A stretch of 64,000 nt of DNA from an uncultured Eubacteriales bacterium (GTDB lineage Bacteria; Bacillota; Clostridia; Oscillospirales; Butyricicoccaceae), in the NCBI GenBank assembly GCA_934395135.1, contig CAKRRK010000001.1:124001-188000 (forward strand), read 5' to 3'. A model generated the notes under the pieces. It did not search any database. It was not told the DNA's origin and saw only the letters and a program-made list of their open reading frames with translations. Both the position numbers and the translations under genes were made by a program. Position 1 is the stretch's first letter; the number at the start of each line of letters is the position of its first letter. Below, piece after piece: positions 58,133 through 64,000 of the stretch.

Positions 58133-59359
58133 TTATTTTGATTTGAGCTTTCTCCGTCTGTCATTCCAGCCCTCTTTGTTTTCCTGACGTACCCGGGATA
58201 CTGCCAGCGCTCCGTCCGGCACATCGGTTGTTATCGTGGCGCCCGCCGCAGTAAAGGCCCGGCTGCCCACCGTTACCGGAGAAACCAGATTAGTATTGCA
58301 GCCAATGAAAGCGTCGTCGCCAATGACCGTTGTATGCTTATCGTAGCCGTCATAGTTCACAACCACTGTGCCGCAGCCAAAGTTGACCCGTTCCCCCACA
58401 ACCGCATCGCCGATATAAGTAAGGTGGGATACTTTGGTGCCGTTTCCGATTTTGGATTTTTTCACTTCAACAAAGTCGCCGATGCGCACGCCGTCGCCGA
58501 TGCTGCACAGCGGACGGATATAGGCAAACGGTCCGACCGTGGTATTTCTGCCTACAGAGCTTTCAAACACCTGGGAGGCGTTCACCCGGCTCCCGTCACC
58601 GATGCTGCTCATTTCAATGACGGTGTTCGGTCCGATGACCGCATTTTCGCCAATGACGCAGCAGGTTTTTATCATCGTGTTGGGCAAAATGGAAGCGCCC
58701 CGGCCAATGACCGCGTCCGGCGCAATGTAAGTCGTCTCCGGCGAAACAATATGTACGCCGTTTTTCATCCATCGCTTGTTCACCTGCTCCATAATGCTCT
58801 TCTGCGCGATATATACATCGTAATTGTCCCGAATTTCAAAGGCGTCTTTTACCTTAAACGAATATACACGGGCATTTTCCTTCAGACATTGGGAGACAGC
58901 GCTTATTACACCGCCGCTGTTCTCGCAAAGCTTTAATACATCTTTTTTGAAAACAGCGCAGGGAAAGACATAAGCGCCGTCTAAAGAAACTATAAAGTTG
59001 TCGATGCCGTCGTTGTCTCCAAGGATGGTGATATCCGCGTTGTTCTGCATATGGAACCGCAGCAGCGCCTCATAATTTTGTTTCGTCAGCGTCGGCATCG
59101 CGGCCGACATTACCAAAACATGCTCTGCGTCCAGCTCCGCTCTGAAAATATCTTTCATAGAGCCTTCGTAACTGAAATTTTCCGCACCGTCATATACGGT
59201 ATTTTCCGAATTTGCGGCACTGAATGAAAAAATTTTATTCCCTGCCACCTTGAGCAGGGTCTCTATCATAATGCTGGCCGTCGGCGTAAACAAGATCTCT
59301 TTGGCAAACGGACTATCGGCCGCATGGTTATCGATAAGGACTGTATTGATAGAAAACAT
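58133..59359 (-). CDS. glmU: GlmU-like protein with degenerate uridyltransferase domain
   Basis: 408 residues from ATG (complement of 59357-59359), after GGAGAG. The C-terminal hexapeptide helix (from about residue 215) is a full GlmU acetyltransferase: KVSHLTYIGDAVVGERVNFGCGT with the catalytic histidine, NYDGYDKHTT and VGSRAFTAAGATI. The N-terminal half has lost the nucleotide-sugar signature: there is no LAAGxGTRM, although strands such as HVLVMSAAMPTL and DNDGIDNFIV echo the domain, and it is about 20 residues shorter than usual. So it may do only the glucosamine-1-phosphate acetylation. Its place before prs is that of true glmU. Confidence 0.85.
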   Translation of the reverse strand: MFSINTVLIDNHAADSPFAKEILFTPTASIMIETLLKVAGNKIFSFSAANSENTVYDGAENFSYEGSMKDIFRAELDAEHVLVMSAAMPTLTKQNYEALLRFHMQNNADITILGDNDGIDNFIVSLDGAYVFPCAVFKKDVLKLCENSGGVISAVSQCLKENARVYSFKVKDAFEIRDNYDVYIAQKSIMEQVNKRWMKNGVHIVSPETTYIAPDAVIGRGASILPNTMIKTCCVIGENAVIGPNTVIEMSSIGDGSRVNASQVFESSVGRNTTVGPFAYIRPLCSIGDGVRIGDFVEVKKSKIGNGTKVSHLTYIGDAVVGERVNFGCGTVVVNYDGYDKHTTVIGDDAFIGCNTNLVSPVTVGSRAFTAAGATITTDVPDGALAVSRVRQENKEGWNDRRRKLKSK

Positions 59360-59469
59360 GGTCTTCTCTCCTTTTTTCAACGTAACACATTGCTATTATA
59401 CTATACAAACTGAAAAAAATCATCCACAAAAACAACAATTTTTCTCTTTTTCTTTGTACCTCAACTGTA

Positions 59470-59498
59470 TTGCACAAATAAAATCCGCAGGGTATAAT
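59470..59498 (+). promoter_or_regulatory. Promoter of the dnaD-dnaI operon
   Basis: TTGCAC (59470-59475), 17 bases, TATAAT (59493-59498). Confidence 0.75.
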
Positions 59499-59542
59499 GA
59501 AAAGCATAGATTTCATTTTGCCGGAAAAGGAGGGCCTTTGCC

Positions 59543-60469
59543 ATGTCGCTTGATTTTTTATCCGCTCCAGGAAACGACTTTTTGCTGGCGGAGCGCCGCG
59601 TTGCGGATAAAATTATCCGCTGTGCGGACGGAGACAGCGCCCTTCTGTATCTTTATATCCTGCAGCAGGGCAGTGCTTTCGAGGAAACGGCGGCAAAAAA
59701 TGCGCTGCATTTCTCCGACGAACGGTTTGCCCGGGCGGCATTTACTCTTTCCAGCCTGGAAATTGTCAAAACCATGCCGGACGCGGCAGCGCCCACTCTG
59801 CCGGAATACGCGCCGGAAACCCTGCGGGAAGCCCGGGGGTCGGATCACAAATTTTCCGCTGTGTGCCAGACGGCAGAAAGCGTGTTCGGCCGGACTCTCA
59901 GCGAAAGCCTTCTGCGGGCCCTGTTTCTGGCCTATGATTATCTGGGCCTGCCGGCAGATGTCATTATCCTCCTGTTAACGGATCTGAAAGAAAAAAAGAA
60001 GCGTTTCACCAAAAAGGCTCTGACAGACGCGGCGTTTTTGTGGGCGGATATGGGCATTGATTCTTTATCCAAAGCGATGGACTACCTGAACAAACAGGAG
60101 GCGCTCCGTCCTGCCGCCGCCGGCATGCTGGAAGCCCTCGGTCTGCCGGACCGTCCGGTCACCGCCGCCGAAGAGCGCTATCTTGCAGACTTTCTGCAAA
60201 AAGGATTCCCGCCGGAAGCCCTGGCCCTGGCCAAACAGCGCATGGAGGACGCCATCGGCAAATTCAGCTGGAAATATTTAAACGGAATTTTAAACAAATG
60301 GCATCAGGCAGGGGTGCATACCGTCAGCGAAATCAACGGCCTGGAACCTGCCAAAACAGCCAGAAAAACCGCAGCGGAAAAAAATTATATCCACCAGCCT
60401 ACGCCGGAAGGCCAGCTCGCCGACTGGGAAATGCAGTGGCTCCGCGAACTAAAACACCAAACCCCATAA
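59543..60469 (+). CDS. DnaD-domain replication protein
   Basis: 308 residues. An N-terminal winged helix (DSALLYLYILQQGSAFEETAAKNALHFSDERF) is followed by two DnaB/DnaD C-terminal-type helical modules, one near residues 105-170 (FGRTLSESLLRALFLAYDYLGLPADVIILLL) and one near 200-265, ending in the conserved SWKYLNGILNKWHQAGVHTVSEI. It should help load the replicative helicase at oriC or at restart sites. The next gene is the loader ATPase, which fits. Confidence 0.9.
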   Translation: MSLDFLSAPGNDFLLAERRVADKIIRCADGDSALLYLYILQQGSAFEETAAKNALHFSDERFARAAFTLSSLEIVKTMPDAAAPTLPEYAPETLREARGSDHKFSAVCQTAESVFGRTLSESLLRALFLAYDYLGLPADVIILLLTDLKEKKKRFTKKALTDAAFLWADMGIDSLSKAMDYLNKQEALRPAAAGMLEALGLPDRPVTAAEERYLADFLQKGFPPEALALAKQRMEDAIGKFSWKYLNGILNKWHQAGVHTVSEINGLEPAKTARKTAAEKNYIHQPTPEGQLADWEMQWLRELKHQTP

Positions 60470-60491
60470 CGAAATAATACGAGGTAACACT

Positions 60492-61484
60492 ATGGCCTTT
60501 GACCGCAGCCTTCTCCACAAGGTAAAAAAAGAAAAGGAACTGCTCCGGGCGGAAAACCAGCGCTTGCTGGAACAACGAACGGAGGAAATCCATCAGACAA
60601 TTCCGGAAATTTGGAACATTGACCGGAAACTCCGTTCTACTGCGTCCGCGGTTGTGACGGCCGCCCTGGCCCGGAACGAAGACCCGGAAGACGCGATCCG
60701 GCGGCTGAAAACGGAAAACCTTGCCTTGCAGCAGCGCCGCCGCGATCTGCTGGAGCAGGCAGGCTATCCCGCGGATTATCTGACTCTGCCCTATGCCTGC
60801 CCTCTGTGCAAAGACACGGGCTATGTCGAAGACAAGCTTTGCAGCTGTGTCAAAACGCGATATTCCCAATACATGGCCGAGGCGCTGTCTCAGGTACTTC
60901 CCCTGCAGGAAGAAAACTTTGAAACATTCACGCTGGAGTATTACTCCCCGGTTCCGGATGGGCGACTGCCGATGTCCCCGCGGGAAAATATGCGGCACAA
61001 TCTTGCCTTCTGCAGGGATTACGCCGTCTCCTTTCACCCCGCCAGCAAAAACCTTCTGCTGTTCGGTGCTTCCGGTCTGGGGAAAACCTTCCTTTCTTCC
61101 TGCATTGCAAAAACCGTGACGGAACGCGGTTATTTTGTCTGTTATGACACGGCGATCAATCTTCTGGACAATTTTGAACGCTGCAAATTCCGGGATGGCG
61201 GCAAGCTGGTCTCCGCCGGCATCGACCGCTATTTTGACTGCGATCTGCTGATTATCGACGACTTGGGCACGGAGCTTACCACTTCCTTTACTATTTCCGC
61301 CTTGTATCATTTGATCAACAGCCGCATCCTGCAAAAAAAGCCTATGATTTTGAACACCAACCTCTCTCCGGCGGATTTGGAAAAGCGCTACTCCCCCGCA
61401 ATCGCGTCACGCATTAACGGGGATTTTGTCCTTCTCCGTTTTTTCGGCGACGATATCCGTCTGTTAAAAAAAAATACAAAGTAA
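60492..61484 (+). CDS. DnaC/DnaI-like helicase loader ATPase
   Basis: 330 residues. The N-terminal 100 residues form a charged helical region with a zinc-type CPLCKDTGY...CSC cluster at about 103-120, typical of DnaI. The AAA+ domain has Walker A FGASGLGKTFL, Walker B LLIIDDLGTE and a sensor near ILNTNLSP. It probably loads DnaB-family helicase with the DnaD-domain partner encoded just upstream (22-base gap). Confidence 0.92.
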   Translation: MAFDRSLLHKVKKEKELLRAENQRLLEQRTEEIHQTIPEIWNIDRKLRSTASAVVTAALARNEDPEDAIRRLKTENLALQQRRRDLLEQAGYPADYLTLPYACPLCKDTGYVEDKLCSCVKTRYSQYMAEALSQVLPLQEENFETFTLEYYSPVPDGRLPMSPRENMRHNLAFCRDYAVSFHPASKNLLLFGASGLGKTFLSSCIAKTVTERGYFVCYDTAINLLDNFERCKFRDGGKLVSAGIDRYFDCDLLIIDDLGTELTTSFTISALYHLINSRILQKKPMILNTNLSPADLEKRYSPAIASRINGDFVLLRFFGDDIRLLKKNTK

Positions 61485-61543
61485 ATTATTTTTTTCTTTA
61501 CAGCTTATTCATCAATTGTTCACACATTTTATTTTCTTTGCAG

Positions 61544-61632
61544 TATAATAAAACTCGTAAAGTGATTGATTCATTTACCCCCTCTTCAAAAAATTTTGTC
61601 TGAAAAACCGTTCTCTTGGAGAACGGTTTTTT
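61544..61632 (+). ncRNA. Possible short transcript: -10 box to terminator with no gene
   Basis: TATAAT at 61544-61549 (no good -35) and a clear terminator, AAAACCGTTCTC / GAGAACGGTTTT with TTTT (61604-61632), enclose about 75 bases without a gene. This could be a small RNA, or simply the end of the dnaI transcript. The rest of the 313-base gap 61485-61797 holds only the sbcD promoter. Confidence 0.3.
61603..61632 (+). terminator. Terminator after dnaI
   Basis: A 12-bp perfect stem with a TTG loop and T-tail. Confidence 0.85.
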
Positions 61633-61730
61633 GGTTTTGCAACGTTTTTCCGGCACAGGATGTGTTTCCAGCGGACGGACCGGCGTTCAAACGTCAAGAA
61701 GCGGTTTCTATGGCGCAGGTCCCGGACTTT

Positions 61731-61740
61731 ATGCTATAAT
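61731..61740 (+). promoter_or_regulatory. Extended -10 promoter of the SbcD-like gene
   Basis: ATGCTATAAT: TGnTATAAT (extended -10). No -35 is evident. Confidence 0.5.
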
Positions 61741-61797
61741 AATAAAAAGCCCGATCCCGCCAGAAACATCGGAGATTTTGGAAAGGAGACGACACAT

Positions 61798-62874
61798 ATG
61801 GCAAATATCGTCCATGCCTCTGATCTGCATTTTGGGGCAAAATTTGATTTTTTACCCGTAGAAAAGCAACGAGACGCGATTTCAATGCAGCATTCCGCAC
61901 TGGAGGAGTTGATAAATTTTGCAAACGACAGCCAGGCGGACGTTGTGCTGCTTGCCGGCGATCTGTTTGACAGTCCCCTTCCGGACCATGGGCTTTCGCG
62001 GCGCGTATTCGATACGCTGAGCAAATGTCTTTGCCCCGTGCTGATTTCTCCGGGAAACCACGATCACTTGTGCCCCGGCAGTCCCTACCTTTCCCAAACT
62101 CTGCCCGGAAACGTTACCGTATTTCAAAGCCGGGCGCTGACGCCCCATTCCATTGGCAGCGAAATCGTGGTATACGGCGCCGCCTTTGAAAATACCAGCG
62201 CCTCCATTCGCCTGACTCCGCCGGCAGACCGGGAAAAGATCAACATTTTACTGCTGCACAGCGATCTCGCGGCGCAAAGCGGCTACAACCCCTTGCCGCT
62301 GGAGGAGGTCCGGGCCTGCGGCTTTGATTACATTGCGGCCGGTCACAATCACAGCTTTCTCGGGCTGAAAAAGACCGGCGGAACCTTTTTTGCAAACACC
62401 GGATCCTTTTGTGCCCTGGCGGCCAACGAAACCGGCAAACGAGGCTATCTGGCAGGCGAAATCGGCAAAGACCGCTGCGCGCTGTCCTTTGTAACCTCCG
62501 GCGGCCTTTGGATTCTGGACCATTCCATAGACATTTCGCAATGTTTCCAGAACCTTCAGCTGTGCGACGAACTCCGGAACAGTCTGCCCCAAGCCACCGG
62601 AAACGTATGCCTTCGGCTCACGTTTACCGGGGCAAGACAATTTTCCTACGACGGCGCAGCGCTTGCCCACACCCTTGGAGAACGCTTTTTTCACTATGTT
62701 TTCCGCGACAAATCCGTCGCTTTTTCCGACGTATGGACGCATCTTGCAGAGGCCGGCCTTTTGGGAGAAACTACCCGCCTCTATAAGCAAATGTATGAAG
62801 CAGCGCCAGAAAAAAAGAAGGAGCAGATTTTAAAATCTGCTCAATATGCCGTGGCTGCCCTGGAATATCGCTGA
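61798..62874 (+). CDS. SbcD/Mre11-like metallophosphoesterase
   Basis: 358 residues from ATG 61798, after GAAAGGAG. The phosphoesterase motifs are in order: IVHASDLHFGAKF (Asp-x-His), LLAGDLFDSP (GD), SPGNHDHL (GNHD), ILLLHSDLA and YIAAGHNHSF (GH-x-H). A capping domain fills the C-terminus. DNA-repair exonucleases of this type (YhaO class) usually pair with an SbcC/YhaN ATPase; none is within the window, and recG faces it downstream, so the ATPase may lie elsewhere or be absent. Confidence 0.85.
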   Translation: MANIVHASDLHFGAKFDFLPVEKQRDAISMQHSALEELINFANDSQADVVLLAGDLFDSPLPDHGLSRRVFDTLSKCLCPVLISPGNHDHLCPGSPYLSQTLPGNVTVFQSRALTPHSIGSEIVVYGAAFENTSASIRLTPPADREKINILLLHSDLAAQSGYNPLPLEEVRACGFDYIAAGHNHSFLGLKKTGGTFFANTGSFCALAANETGKRGYLAGEIGKDRCALSFVTSGGLWILDHSIDISQCFQNLQLCDELRNSLPQATGNVCLRLTFTGARQFSYDGAALAHTLGERFFHYVFRDKSVAFSDVWTHLAEAGLLGETTRLYKQMYEAAPEKKKEQILKSAQYAVAALEYR

Positions 62875-62878
62875 TAAC

Positions 62879-64000
62879 TCAATTGAATACCGCACCATCC
62901 GCTTTGGAGAACAATTGGGCGATCCGTTCTTGCAAAAGCGGATATTTTTTTAGCGCGCCATCCTGCTGAACAATTGTCTCCGCATCCAAAGCCGCACTGT
63001 TTAACAGCTCCATATCCCGTGCAAAATCGGCCAGTTTCAGGGGAGGAAGGCCGGATTGCCGTGCGCCGAAAAATTCGCCTGGTCCCCGCTGGACCAGATC
63101 TGCTTGAGCAATTTCAAATCCATCGGCGCTTTTGCACAAAATTTTCAGCCGTTCCGCCGCCTTTTCCCCCTTGTCCGCGCCAAACAGCACCGCATAGGAC
63201 TGCCGCCGGCCTCTGCCCACCCTGCCCCGCAGCTGGTGCAGCTGAGAGAGGCCGAACCGGTCCGCATCCTCCACGACCATCAGCGAAGCGTTGGGAACGT
63301 TGACACCCACCTCAATCACCGTGGTGGCAACCAAAATATCGGTCTCACCCCGGGCAAACGCCTGCATCGCCGCCTCTTTTTCCGCCGGCTTCATCTTGCC
63401 ATAAAGCATTCCAATGCGCCGGTGAGGAAAGACTTTTTGCAGAGCTCCGGCATGGGATCGGACGTCTTTTACCGAAAGTTCTCCTTCTTCTACCGCAGGG
63501 CAGACCACATAGATCTGCCCGCCGGCTTCCATTTGTTTTTCCATAAACGCATAAATCCGCCGCCGCAGCTTTTCCGTCACTGCGTAGGTTTCCACAGGTT
63601 TTCGGCCCGGCGGCAATTCATCAAGGACTGACAAATCCAGATCGCCATAGAGCAACAGCGCAAGACTCCGGGGAATGGGCGTTGCAGACATAACAAGAAG
63701 GTTCACTGCCGCGCCCTTCTCAGCAAGGGCCGCCCGCTGCGCCACGCCAAACCGGTGCTGTTCGTCAATGACGGCGAGCCCCAGCCGATAAAAGCGAATC
63801 CGTTCCTGGATGAGCGCATGCGTGCCGATAACCACCTGCACCCGGCCCGCCGCAATGCGTGCCTCCATCTCCTGTTTTTCCTTTGTTTTCATCCCTGCCG
63901 TCAGCACACAAGCTGTGACACCCAGCGCACGAAATACCGGTTCCAGCGCCGCCGCATGCTGGTGGGCCAAAATTTCCGTCGGCGCCATAACCGCCGCCTG
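62879..64000 (-). CDS. recG: ATP-dependent DNA helicase RecG, C-terminal part
   Basis: The frame is open from a stop at 62879 to the window edge, about 373 residues of an expected 680. Helicase motifs run from QAAVMAPTEILAHQH (Ia) and IDEQHRFGV (II, DEQH) through SATPIPRSL (III), DILVATTVIEVGVNVPNA (V) and QLRGRVGRG (VI), followed by the RecG-specific LVQRGPGEFFGARQSG (the TRG-like block). It remodels stalled forks and Holliday junctions. The stop lies four bases from that of the SbcD-like gene, tail to tail. The wedge domain and Walker A are outside the window. Confidence 0.95.
   Translation of the reverse strand, partial: QAAVMAPTEILAHQHAAALEPVFRALGVTACVLTAGMKTKEKQEMEARIAAGRVQVVIGTHALIQERIRFYRLGLAVIDEQHRFGVAQRAALAEKGAAVNLLVMSATPIPRSLALLLYGDLDLSVLDELPPGRKPVETYAVTEKLRRRIYAFMEKQMEAGGQIYVVCPAVEEGELSVKDVRSHAGALQKVFPHRRIGMLYGKMKPAEKEAAMQAFARGETDILVATTVIEVGVNVPNASLMVVEDADRFGLSQLHQLRGRVGRGRRQSYAVLFGADKGEKAAERLKILCKSADGFEIAQADLVQRGPGEFFGARQSGLPPLKLADFARDMELLNSAALDAETIVQQDGALKKYPLLQERIAQLFSKADGAVFN

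Noticed and set aside
1..64000. CRISPR arrays, rRNA genes, intact insertion sequences, prophage
   Set aside because: No regular repeat-spacer pattern, no rRNA-like sequence, and no intact transposase, integrase or phage structural gene was found.

Overview
The window reads as a chromosomal segment of an anaerobic, mid-GC member of the Clostridia (Firmicutes; the gene set and codon use suggest an Oscillospirales/Ruminococcaceae-like gut organism, which is inference). Supporting this are RicT, YmdB, a DnaI/DnaD pair, T-box leaders, a dimeric-type glycyl-tRNA synthetase, pyruvate formate-lyase, a four-subunit 2-oxoacid:ferredoxin oxidoreductase and an [FeFe] hydrogenase.

Layout. 1-8066 is core: a CBS-domain protein tail, a FemAB-like cell-wall gene, alanine racemase, an amino-acid decarboxylase, holB, ricT, a MarR regulator, a transglutaminase-like lipoprotein and a flavin reductase. 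8560-9945 is glyQS on the minus strand. About 10.5-24.5 kb is an accessory region. It holds a partly decayed operon (Vat-like acetyltransferase, nitroreductase, SDR, flavodoxin scrap, GNAT, broken GrpB), an SPL radical-SAM gene, and a GC-rich LysR-divergent redox operon (small protein, flavodoxin, hydrolase, cupin, CMD, SLH-flavodoxin fusion). It continues with a mobile-element fragment, an AT-rich two-gene cassette (PD-(D/E)XK-like DUF6602 protein plus an SMODS-type nucleotidyltransferase with an AGS-C-like sensor), and a tRNA-Pro locus with decayed tandem copies. The two-gene cassette is the best candidate for a little-described defence system.

24.5-40.4 kb returns to core genes: GNAT, a frameshifted HAD phosphatase, a ZTP riboswitch driving pflA-pflB, a DUF368 lipid-carrier transporter, DacF, tRNA-Gln, typA, an ArsR metal sensor, mtaB, an HPr-like protein without its histidine, a DeoR-malic enzyme operon, and two membrane proteins. 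40.9-55.1 kb is dominated by two branched-chain amino-acid operons, each behind its own T-box. ilvB1-ilvN1-ilvC1-ilvD has a GTA (Val) specifier. ilvB2-ilvN2-ilvC2-porC-D-A-B has an ATC (Ile) specifier. The ilvB and ilvN copies have diverged, but the two ilvC copies lie in an apparently identical block of about 1019 bp, exactly 8900 bp apart. A group-B-like [FeFe] hydrogenase and a small membrane protein lie between them. 55.2-64 kb carries DUF421/DUF4363, ymdB, prs, a GlmU whose uridyltransferase half is degenerate, dnaD-dnaI, an SbcD-like phosphoesterase and the 3' part of recG.

Working together. Pyruvate is cleaved by PFL, under folate-stress (ZTP) control. The ferredoxin-linked oxidoreductase co-transcribed with the isoleucine-responsive ilv genes may supply 2-oxobutyrate by reductive carboxylation, with reduced ferredoxin balanced by hydrogenases. 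The cell-wall genes (FemAB, Alr, DacF, GlmU, DUF368) are scattered singletons.
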